Source: CALMBW01 sp963779645 | GTDB lineage: Bacteria > Actinomycetota > CADDZG01 > WHSQ01 | Reading direction: 5' to 3' | Assembly (NCBI GenBank): GCA_963779645.1 | Contig: CAVZYX010000005.1 | Span: 1,550,001-1,614,000 of the forward strand | Length of the DNA stretch: 64,000 bases | Shown: positions 8,135 to 16,406 of the stretch, piece by piece | Layout: every line of letters begins with the position of its first letter | Position numbering within the stretch: the stretch's first letter is position 1 | Notes under the pieces: generated by a model | Database searches by the model: none | The model's input: only the letters and a program-made list of their open reading frames with translations | What the model was told of the DNA's origin: nothing | Program-made: the position numbers and the translations under genes

Positions 8135-8241
8135 GAGACGATCCGCCAATTCATCGCCCCATCATCTGACTCGGGTGTGACACTTCGAGAGTCAGCGGAG
8201 ACTCGAAGCATGGTCTCCCGACACCTGCAACTGCGATGCGT
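8135..8241 (+). pseudogene. Decayed copy 4 of the thermonuclease 3' end
   Basis: The last ~65 bases clearly match the parent: one frame reads LEAWSPDTCNCDA and a stop at 8241, against GLWAPDTCNGDQ and a stop. The first part (GATCCGCCAATTCATCGCCC) is a weaker match to the YPPNVRHAD-coding segment. It separates DUF pair B from the YoaR-like gene. Confidence 0.6.
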
Positions 8242-8263
8242 AGCTAGCTCTTAGCATGGGGGC

Positions 8264-8809
8264 GTGGCTATCACGAAGAGGGCGCGCATAACTTTGGTTG
8301 GGGCAGGGCTAGTTGCGCTCCTTGCCTATCTAGTGATCGTTGATCTCGGCTTTAGCGCAGGCAGGATCCATCGCGGCGTAACTATCCGTGGGATCAACGT
8401 TGGCGGGCTAACCGTTCTCGAGGCGAATCGGAAACTGGAACCGATCGGTGAGAAGTTGGCTGATTGGCCCATCCTGCTCGTTTCCGAAGGAGACGATTGC
8501 CGGTTCACTCCTCGGCAACTTGGTTGGGGACCGCAGCCTTTCACCACTGCGGAGGAAGCTCTAGAGATCGGCAGAGCTGATGCTCCCTTCGGGGCGCTGT
8601 GGGATCGTGCGCGCGCCTGGTTGGGCGGAGTGACGATCGATTGGGCCGACGAGCCTGACGCAGCGCTGCTGGACGAGTTCGTTGCGGATTGCCAGGCTCG
8701 GTTCCAAGCCCTTGGAGTAGAAGTAGATGAGGTGGAACTCCGGGCATTGGTGGATTCGATAATCGGCGCCTGGCCCTACGAGCAGATCCACCAACTTCCT
8801 ACGAGCTAG
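8264..8809 (+). CDS. YoaR-like membrane-anchored protein with one peptidoglycan-binding-like domain
   Basis: The protein (181 residues, GTG start) has one N-terminal membrane anchor (about residues 7-28) and then a PG_binding_4-type domain of the kind found in YoaR/VanW proteins: IHRGVTIRGINVGGLTVLEA followed by ANRKLEPIGEKL. The VanW domain that normally follows is absent, so this is either a short family member or a truncated one. It probably sits at the cell envelope. It converges with the kinase gene, the two stop codons overlapping by 4 bp, and comes directly after nuclease relic 4. Confidence 0.6.
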   Translation: MAITKRARITLVGAGLVALLAYLVIVDLGFSAGRIHRGVTIRGINVGGLTVLEANRKLEPIGEKLADWPILLVSEGDDCRFTPRQLGWGPQPFTTAEEALEIGRADAPFGALWDRARAWLGGVTIDWADEPDAALLDEFVADCQARFQALGVEVDEVELRALVDSIIGAWPYEQIHQLPTS

Positions 8810-10050
8810 CCCTCGTCTGCAGGCTCCGATGGTTGGGGCGATGGTTGCGGGTCGTCAGGAGTAGGGCTTGGCTCTGGCTCGGGCTCTTCTTCCTCGGGCG
8901 GATCCTTTGGATCCTTGTCGGGCTTGTCGTTCTTGTCCGTGCCGTCCTCGGTCTCTTCCTCGGCTTCTGGTGAAGGAGAGGAACTTGGGACGCTTACGGG
9001 TGCAGCGGCCGAGGCCGATGGGGATGGCGACTTACGCGCTTTCTTGGTGGGTCCGGGTGATGGCCGCTCGGTGGTTGCTTCGGCCGGGGCCTCCGATCCC
9101 GCGGATGCCAGCACCACTGCGCCGGTGACTCCCAAAAGGAGTAGCACGATGAGGGTCGCGACCATCGCACTGGGACGGTGTCCCGACCGGACGAATGGCA
9201 CGGCCAGCACATCGGTTGCGTCCTCAGTGGGAGGCTCGGCTGACTGGATGCCACCGATCGCCGCGGCTAGCGCTGATCCGTCGGATAAACGATCGCTCGG
9301 GTCTTTGGCCAAGCAGCGCATCACGAGTGCGTCGATAGCCGGATCGAGCCCCTCGACGTGAGAACTGGGAGGCTCAGGTTGCTGATCGACATGCGCTATC
9401 GCGATCGCGGTGACGTTTTCTGCTTCGAAAGGTCGTTGTGCGGTCAGCAGTTCGTACAGCACGACACCAAGCGAATAGACATCCGAAGCTGGGCTTGCCG
9501 CATCACCGGCAACTTGTTCGGGAGAGATGTAATGAGGCGATCCGATCGCCGTGCCGGTTGCGGTCAAGCGCTCACTGGCCTGAGCCGACGAGATCCCGAA
9601 ATCGGCGAGCTTCGCGTTGCCAGACTCGTCCAGCAGGATGTTGGCCGGTTTGATGTCTCGGTGCACGAGTCCTATGCGATGCGCCGCACCCACACCCTGC
9701 GCTGCCTGAGCGACGATGCCAAGTGCCGCCGCCGGTTCCATTGGCTCTTTAGTGAAGTCTGCTGCGGATCCGCCCGACACGTGCTCCATGACGAGGTAAG
9801 GGAGCTCCTCGGATTCACCGAAATCCAGGATCGAGACGACATTGGGGTGGGAGATGCGGGCGACGCTCTGGGCCTCGGCGAAGAACCGGACGAGGAATTC
9901 GGGATCCTCGGCCAATCTGCCGGCCAGGAACTTTATGGCCACTTGCCGGTCAAGCCGCAGATCTCGGGCCAGCCATACCGTCGCCATGCCGCCTTTTCCG
10001 ATCTCGGAGGCGAGTTCGTACCTGTCCTGGATGATCTGGCCCTTTTCCAC
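8806..10050 (-). CDS. Membrane Ser/Thr protein kinase (PknB-like, no PASTA repeats)
   Basis: The kinase domain (about residues 10-262) has all key motifs: GKGGMATV glycine loop, VAIKFLA lysine, HRDIKPANIL catalytic loop, DFGISSA metal motif and GSPHYISPEQ activation segment end. One transmembrane helix follows (VATLIVLLLLGVTGAVVL, near 297-316). The extracellular part is about 95 residues of low-complexity Pro/Ser/Glu/Asp sequence with no PASTA repeats, so it lacks a visible ligand sensor. I prefer GTG 10050 (VEKGQIIQDRYEL), typical for the family; a TTG at 10083 adds 11 residues. It diverges from the penicillin acylase gene. Confidence 0.9.
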   Translation of the reverse strand: MEKGQIIQDRYELASEIGKGGMATVWLARDLRLDRQVAIKFLAGRLAEDPEFLVRFFAEAQSVARISHPNVVSILDFGESEELPYLVMEHVSGGSAADFTKEPMEPAAALGIVAQAAQGVGAAHRIGLVHRDIKPANILLDESGNAKLADFGISSAQASERLTATGTAIGSPHYISPEQVAGDAASPASDVYSLGVVLYELLTAQRPFEAENVTAIAIAHVDQQPEPPSSHVEGLDPAIDALVMRCLAKDPSDRLSDGSALAAAIGGIQSAEPPTEDATDVLAVPFVRSGHRPSAMVATLIVLLLLGVTGAVVLASAGSEAPAEATTERPSPGPTKKARKSPSPSASAAAPVSVPSSSPSPEAEEETEDGTDKNDKPDKDPKDPPEEEEPEPEPSPTPDDPQPSPQPSEPADEG

Positions 10051-10156
10051 TGACTGGTAATGCCCTGGTAGGGCACCCGGCAAACTGCTGGGGGAAGGGT
10101 ATTGAGGGTTCGAGGGCCAACTCTCAGTGATCGGACATATCTGGAGGTTTCGTCAC

Positions 10157-12791
10157 ATGCGTCGAATCGTACCGATCCTTTGTCTCTTGATGGTGGCGGG
10201 GCTCCTGCCGGTAGCCCAAGCACAGGAGGGCCCCCCTGAGGTGCCTGATCTCATCAGGGGCTTCATCGTCATGCCACCGGGCCAAAGCGGGACGGTCACG
10301 GCCGCCGACTTCGCCAGCGGCGAGTTCGGCCCGCACTTCGACGACCAGCTCGAGATGTATGCCTCGCTCGTGCTCGACGACGACGTGACGGAGGAGGAAC
10401 TCCCCACCTACTTCCGAACGATGCAGTTCAGCCCCGGAGAAGAAGTTGAATCGAGCTATTCGCCAGTCGACGGCGTGACCGTCCACAGAGATTCTTTCGG
10501 GGTTCCGCACATCTACGCGAACTCGGTGAACTCAGCGTCATTCGCGGCCGGTTATGTGACGGCCGAGGATCGCCTCTTCCAGATGGACATATTCAGGCAT
10601 GCCGCACGAGGAGAGCTGGCGGGATTCGCCGGACCTGGTGCGAACGATTCGTTGTTGCAAGCGGACATCGATACGCGCCGCGAAGGCTACACAGAAGAAG
10701 AGATCCAAAAGCTTTTCGATGACCTGGACGATAAGTTCGGTGAGACCGGGGTTTCTCTACAGGAAGGTCTGCAGGCTTACTCCGACGGAGTCAACGCTCG
10801 GATCGATGAGGTCATGTTTGATCCGGAAGCGCGCCCGTTCGAATACGAAGGCACAGGCAACTTCCCACCGGGTTCTCCCGAGCCTTGGTCGCCACTCGAC
10901 ACGCTGTTCATCGCTGTTCTTCAGCTTCGAGTGTTCGGAGAAACGGCCGGTGGCGAACTAAGGAACGCCGGCTTCTATGCCTACCTGACGTCCAAGCTCG
11001 GAACCGAGAAGGGGAGGAAGTTGTACGACGAGCTCCTCTTCCAGAACGACAGCAGATCCGCAACCTCTGTGGCACGCAAGGATGCGAACTTCCACACGCA
11101 GGATCCCGGCCGAGTGAACTGGAACAGCGTCGCGATTCCCGGACAACGCGGTCGACGTTGCCGAGCGACTTGCCAAGAGGGAAGCCAATCGCGAGGAGAT
11201 CCTGTCGCGGCTCGGGCTCCGGATCCCTGCCTCTAACGCCTTGCTTGTGTCGGCAGATGAGTCCGCGACGGGCAACCCGTTGTTACTCGGTGGCCCTCAG
11301 GTTGGTCACGCGCTTCCTTCATTCCTCATGGACATCGCCGTCCACGCACCGGGCGTCGATTTCAGGGGACCGGCCGTTCCGGGGACGTCAGCGCTGATCC
11401 CACTGGGCCGCGGGGCGGACTACGCGTGGACCTTGACCACCGGTTTCTCTGACGCGGTGGATGTGAGGGCTGAACTTCTGTGCGACCCCGAGGGCGGCGA
11501 GCCAACCCAAGACTCCAACCACTACATGTTCGATGGCGAGTGTGTCGAGATGGAATCGCGTGAAGAGACGTTTGATATCAAGCCACCTCCCACCGATCCC
11601 GGTCCACCGAGCAGCGAAACTCGCACTTTCTATCGAACCGCCCATGGCCCGGTCTTCCAGCGGGCCCAGGTCGAAGGCAAGCCAGTGGCGTTCGTCAAGC
11701 AGCGGTACTTCTGGATGAAAGAAGTTGACTCGTTGCCGTCGTTCTATGCGTGGAACACTTCGGTCGATTCGCTAGACGACTTCGCCGAGGCGGCCGAGAC
11801 CTTCACGATGTCCTTCAACTCGTTCTACGCGGACAGCGAGCACATCGCCTACTTCCATGTTGGCGAGTACCCGGTCAGAGCAAAAGGGACCCACCCTTCG
11901 CTGCCCATTTGGGGGACGGGGAAGTGGGAGTGGAAGGGCCGACGTAGCTACCAAGAACAGCCGACGATCATCGATCCTGAACAGGGTTGGGTTGCGAACT
12001 GGAACAACAAGCCGGCCGCAGGTTGGGACAACCAGGATGGCTTCAAATGGGGACCGATCCATCGCGTGCGGCTGCTCATCGACCGCATGCATGCGCTCCT
12101 GGATGGAAGCGGGAAAGCGACCCTTTCTGACATCGTCGACGTGATCCGCGACGCGGCGACGCGGGATGCACGCGGTGTCTACCTCGGTCCAATCATGCTT
12201 CGGAAGGCACGAAAGCTGAGGGCCGATCAACAGACGGACACCTACAAGGCTGCGCTAGAGGTGATCGACACTTGGATCAAGGACGGAGCTCACCGAAGCA
12301 ACAAGGATGGCAACGACACCATGGACGAGGGGGCCGCGCTAGCGATCTTCGACGCCTGGTACACGGATCTCGTCCATCGCACCTTCGATGACGAGATCGG
12401 TGAGGACGGCTATGCGCTCATGGCCGATGCGCCGATCGCCAACTACGACCCGGCCAACGGCGGGGGATTCTGGTTCGACTTCTCGTCTTACCTGTACAAC
12501 CTGTTCCAGAAGAAGCTGCGAGCTGATGCTTTCTCTTCGAACTACTGCAACGACATCTCGACGCAGCAGAAGGAACGGTGTAACAACCTGGTCGCGTCTG
12601 CACTCCTGGCCGCAGTAGCGCAGCTCACGGAGGAGCAGGGTTCAGATGTCTCGGCGTGGACCCTCCCTGCCGAGAACATCTCCTTCACCAACAATTCGAA
12701 CACGACGTCGGGAGGCGAAGTCGCCGACATCCCCTGGCAGAACCGAGGGTCTGAGAATCATGTTGTCGAGGTCCTAGGTGACGCCGACTAG
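10157..12791 (+). CDS. Secreted penicillin acylase-family Ntn hydrolase, frameshifted
   Basis: From ATG 10157 (GGAGG 9 bases upstream) the protein has a signal peptide ending VAQAQ, then the alpha-chain region with GVTVHRDSFGVPHIYA. Near 11135 the frame is lost; the next frame continues as NAVDVAERLAKREANREE and then reaches PASNALLVSADES, whose Ser (codon 11232-11234) matches the N-terminal catalytic Ser of the beta chain, followed by GGPQVGHALPSF. Removing one base near 11135 gives about 877 residues, normal for the family. These enzymes self-cleave and hydrolyse amides, including beta-lactams and acyl-homoserine lactones; the substrate here is unknown. As written, the beta chain would not be in frame with the signal peptide. 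Confidence 0.85.
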
Positions 12792-12794
12792 CCA

Positions 12795-14198
12795 CTAAGG
12801 AAGGACTGGTAGGTCGATCCCCCCGTCATCTTCGTCGGGGAGATCGGCCGCCACTCCGATCCGACACGCATATCCGTAAAGCTCGGATGCCGTGCCGATG
12901 CTGGGCGCAGCGAACCATTCAGGACGGATCGCCATCCGAACGGTTTTCGCCTTTGCGACTTTGCCGTCGGGCAGCGCGAGTTGTAGGACGTCGATCCCGT
13001 GGGTTGCGTCGAAGGAGTAGACAACCGACCCGGTCGGATCAGTCGGAGCGAAGTAGGCAGCCCAGTTCATCGCATTCGGTGTTGAGAAGAAGCCCACTTG
13101 ACGGATGTTGGCTGGGTCGCTGACGTCCAAGAAGCGCGTGCCCTGCTCATACCAACCCTGAGCGATCACTTTGCCACGCACGTCGAAGTAGTGGGCGCTG
13201 CACATGACCGCTGGAGAGGCAGCCCCCGCTACGTTCAGCTCAGTTGCCCATTGTCCGATCAGCGTCACTTGCCCGCCAGTAGGGGTGCCCTTCTTTTTGC
13301 CCTTCGTTTTCATCGGGACGTTCCAGGTCTCGAAGGAACCCGCTCCCTTACAGCCCGGCCGGTTGTAGTCCTCCTCCGTGACGTACATGACGCGTGAGTT
13401 CTTGGGCCGATGGGAGTTGTGCAGGATGTAGTCGTTGGGCCCGGCTCCGTCTCCAAGACCCAATTCCGTGAAGTACGTGCTCAAGCCCCGCTCGTCCGTC
13501 TGTGCGACGAGGGTGCCGAGCCCATTTCCGTCGTAGGTCTTTGGCAGTTTGTAGGCAACAGCGCCGCCGAAACCGACCACCCATGCGAACCCATTGCCGT
13601 CGACCTGGACGTCATGGGTTGCGGCTTCTCCGTAAGCAGGAGATTCAAAGGTGCCCATCTCAACCGGTACTGCTGGATCGGTGAGGTTAATCACCCGGAT
13701 GCCACCCGTGTCCGTCACCCACGCGAAGCGACAATCGAGGACACAAGAGGTCGTGTGACCGGGGCCACCCTCGACCGGATTACCACCCATCTGGTGGGTA
13801 GCCAAGATGGCCGGTGCTGTTGGGTCGCTGATGTCGATCACGTAGAGGATGCCAGTGCTCTCTGCCGCGTCGTTGCTGATCAAAAGGATGTCGCCGCCCA
13901 TGTCAACGTCTTCGTTCTCGAAGTGGGGAAGCGGGAGTCGCCCGATCTCAACCGGTGCGGCCGGGTCGGTGATGTCATACACGGTGAGTCCCGAGACCGA
14001 GGTGACGAACATCATGTTGTCGCGGAAACGTGCTCCTATAACACCTGGGTTCGGCAGGGAAGTTTGGAGAGAAACGTTCTCGGACGCGAGAAGTCCGGTC
14101 GGGTCCGTGATGCCGCCTTGAGCCAAACTCGTGCTCGGGCTCAAGAAGCTTGCGCCCAGAACTACGGTGAGCGTAATCCTAAGGATGGTGTTTCTCAT
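12795..14198 (-). CDS. Secreted LVIVD-repeat protein
   Basis: The 467-residue protein has a signal peptide (1-26) and repeated LVIVD-type strands, such as LTVYDITDPAAPVEIGR, LYVIDISDPTAPAILAT, IRVINLTDPAVPVEMG and TRFLDVSDPANIRQVG. Such repeats build beta-propeller-like surface proteins; no enzyme activity is implied. The middle contains a Lys-rich insert (KTKGKKKGTPT). It converges on the penicillin acylase gene with a 3-bp gap. The 190 bp upstream of its start, shared with the aminotransferase gene, hold both promoters. Confidence 0.85.
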   Translation of the reverse strand: MRNTILRITLTVVLGASFLSPSTSLAQGGITDPTGLLASENVSLQTSLPNPGVIGARFRDNMMFVTSVSGLTVYDITDPAAPVEIGRLPLPHFENEDVDMGGDILLISNDAAESTGILYVIDISDPTAPAILATHQMGGNPVEGGPGHTTSCVLDCRFAWVTDTGGIRVINLTDPAVPVEMGTFESPAYGEAATHDVQVDGNGFAWVVGFGGAVAYKLPKTYDGNGLGTLVAQTDERGLSTYFTELGLGDGAGPNDYILHNSHRPKNSRVMYVTEEDYNRPGCKGAGSFETWNVPMKTKGKKKGTPTGGQVTLIGQWATELNVAGAASPAVMCSAHYFDVRGKVIAQGWYEQGTRFLDVSDPANIRQVGFFSTPNAMNWAAYFAPTDPTGSVVYSFDATHGIDVLQLALPDGKVAKAKTVRMAIRPEWFAAPSIGTASELYGYACRIGVAADLPDEDDGGIDLPVLP

Positions 14199-14388
14199 GT
14201 GTCCCCCTGCTGTAGCCGTTTAGGAGCTGTCCCCTAAAGAACATGATGTCGGTATATGGGTGCATGCGGAATGGCTAGTAATGGTCATTTCCTCCTAATA
14301 CCGCATAGCCCGCTACGGTCTTCGCAGGCTGCTGTTAGCCGCTCTGCTAACGTGATTCAGACCTGCGACTCAAACCTGGAGGACGACG

Positions 14389-15489
14389 TTGTCCGTAGAC
14401 CCTCGGAAGCTGCCCGAGATGCCCGAACTCATGATTGCCGGGCCCGGTGAGCTGCATGAAGAAGATCTTGATGTGCTCGGCAAGCAGTTGATTGCCCACT
14501 ATGGGGACGTCTGGACCGAGTTGCACAACAACGTGCTCGACGAACTGGGGAAGCTCCTTGGTGCCGCCGACACCCCGTACCTGATCCCCGGAACCGGCAC
14601 GACCTGCCTTGATGCGGCGTACTTCAACCTCTTCGAGGCGGGTCAGAAGGTCGTCGTTTGCGATACCGGATTCTTTGGAACTCGCAGCAAGGAATTGGCC
14701 TTAGCCCACCGGCTCGAAGTGGTCGAGGTTCCGGTGGAAGTGGGAGCTCCGATCGACACTGAGAAGGTCGCCGACGCGATCACCGGAGCAGATGGCGTGA
14801 TCACCGTTCACGTCGAAACAGCTACGGGGGTACGCCACCCCGTCGAGGAGATCGCGAAGGTCGCTAAGGATGCAGGCGCGATCTACCTGGTCGACGGCAT
14901 CGCGTCCGTCGGTGGAGAAACCCTGGACGTCGATGGCATGGGTATCAGCTGCCTCGTGACCGGCCCGCAGAAAGGCCTTGAAGCACCTCCGGGCTTGGGC
15001 ATCCTTGCCCTGAGCGCGGCGGGTAGAGAGCGCGTTGAAGCGAGAAGTGAGCGACCGGACTCCTGGTACCTCGACCTGAAGAATTGGGATTGGTATCGAG
15101 AAGAGTGGGGCTCCTGGCACCCTCACCCCGTCACGATGCCGACGAATATCATTCTTGCTCTGTACTCGAGTATCCGCAGGATCTCGGAAGCCGGCCTAGC
15201 GGAGTGGATCGGTAAACGCGCTGCACTTGCGGATAGAACGCGAACCGGTCTGCGCGACCTGGGATTCGAGATGATCCCTCAGGAAGGCTTCGGAGCCAAC
15301 CTCGTTATCGCGGCTTGGGCGGACGATCCCGTCACCATCCAGAAGCACCTCTTGGAGCAGGGGATCATGATCTCCGGCGGCTTGACTCCGACGGCCGGCA
15401 AAGCGATCCGGATCGGGCTCATGGGGCGGACGGCCACGGACGAACACGTCGACCGAGTTCTGAAGTTGATCGGGGAAGCGCTGGTCTAG
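14389..15489 (+). CDS. Class V aminotransferase (alanine/serine-glyoxylate transaminase-like)
   Basis: The 366-residue PLP enzyme starts at TTG 14389, 5 bases after a strong GGAGG. It shows LMIAGPGELHEE at the N-terminus, PGTGTTCLDAA for phosphate binding, YLVDGIASVGG with the PLP-ring Asp, and TGPQKGLEAPPG with the Schiff-base Lys. This layout matches alanine-glyoxylate or serine-glyoxylate transaminases, which link glyoxylate to amino acids; exact substrates cannot be told. It converges with the nurA-like gene, overlapping by 4 bp. Confidence 0.85.
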   Translation: MSVDPRKLPEMPELMIAGPGELHEEDLDVLGKQLIAHYGDVWTELHNNVLDELGKLLGAADTPYLIPGTGTTCLDAAYFNLFEAGQKVVVCDTGFFGTRSKELALAHRLEVVEVPVEVGAPIDTEKVADAITGADGVITVHVETATGVRHPVEEIAKVAKDAGAIYLVDGIASVGGETLDVDGMGISCLVTGPQKGLEAPPGLGILALSAAGRERVEARSERPDSWYLDLKNWDWYREEWGSWHPHPVTMPTNIILALYSSIRRISEAGLAEWIGKRAALADRTRTGLRDLGFEMIPQEGFGANLVIAAWADDPVTIQKHLLEQGIMISGGLTPTAGKAIRIGLMGRTATDEHVDRVLKLIGEALV

Positions 15490-16406
15490 ACCTCGGCTGC
15501 TGCCGCGACACGAAGGTCGCGGTATAGGAGCTGCGGATCTCCGAGACGTCTTCGAAGCGCCCGTTCGAGCCCAGCTATCGGGTATAGGTTCTGCGGCGCA
15601 CGGGGGTCCTTGTGTGTCACCGATGCGAAGCGGGGCAGCGACTTCGTAACGATGTCTGCCAATCGAACGACATCCTCTATCGGCGCGTCGGCCGACGTTT
15701 CGCAGCGCACGACGCCCGCCCACGCGTATCCCTCGGCCCCCGGTAGGCGCACGTACCAAGAGAATCTGCCCCAACGCCCTAGTGTGAGGAAGACGGGGGT
15801 CCGCTGGCCATGGCCGATCGCGGCAACGACGCCTTGTACTTCGTCTGGCAGGTAGTTGACGTGATGCGTCTTGACGTACCCCACGCGGTTCGTGCCGCCG
15901 AGATTCCCGCGGAGGGGGCCGTCGATGAGCACAAGGTCGGATTCCTCATCGTCAACCACAAGGCTCTCCAGCTCGCCCATCCGATCTTGAATGGCGAGCC
16001 ACAGATCTTCGGCAGCATCTCCCTTTGCTTTGCGAACGCCGTAGTGAGCGTGACGACATGAGATCGAGGTTGCATCGTTTGAGGCAGAGAAGAGTCCCCG
16101 TTCGACGGTTGCCGCAACCAACTTCGCCTCGCCATCACAACGCAGTGCGCCGGCCGCGTAAGACGCGCACACTCCGGGGCGCGAGCCGTCCTCGCCTTCG
16201 ATCCAGACGCGTGCATCGATCCGGCGCACCCCATCGGTGAACAAGATGTTCGATGCCACCTCGGTACCGGATCGAGGCTCGATAGGAGCCCAATCTTTGA
16301 CGGGGCGCTCGACGCCTACGTCAACCTTCGTCTCGGCGATGGTGCGGTCGTCCATCTCCATCGGGGAGCCGTATTCGGTCGCCCAAGCTTCGATAGCGAA
16401 CTTCAC
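15486..16406 (-). CDS. nurA: NurA-like 5'-3' nuclease
   Basis: The 306-residue protein fits the NurA nuclease fold: an early acidic motif ILFTDGVRRID (Asp58), a second LVLIDGPLRG (Asp162), and the C-terminal block ASVTHKDPRAPQNLYP near 261. NurA works with the HerA translocase to degrade the 5' strand at DNA breaks. It is the last gene of the operon herA-sbcD-sbcC-nurA, its ATG overlapping the sbcC stop by 4 bp. The family is poorly conserved in sequence; the operon context makes the call much stronger than the motifs alone. It converges with the aminotransferase gene. Confidence 0.75.
   Translation of the reverse strand: MKFAIEAWATEYGSPMEMDDRTIAETKVDVGVERPVKDWAPIEPRSGTEVASNILFTDGVRRIDARVWIEGEDGSRPGVCASYAAGALRCDGEAKLVAATVERGLFSASNDATSISCRHAHYGVRKAKGDAAEDLWLAIQDRMGELESLVVDDEESDLVLIDGPLRGNLGGTNRVGYVKTHHVNYLPDEVQGVVAAIGHGQRTPVFLTLGRWGRFSWYVRLPGAEGYAWAGVVRCETSADAPIEDVVRLADIVTKSLPRFASVTHKDPRAPQNLYPIAGLERALRRRLGDPQLLYRDLRVAAAAEV

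Noticed and set aside
14219..14238. Inverted repeat TTTAGG...CCTAAA upstream of the LVIVD gene
   Set aside because: Arms are only 6 bp and no known operator fits; too weak to list as a site.
14295..14307. CTAATACCGCATA, identical to a conserved 16S rRNA stretch
   Set aside because: Only these 13 bases match; the flanks show no rRNA similarity, so it is chance.
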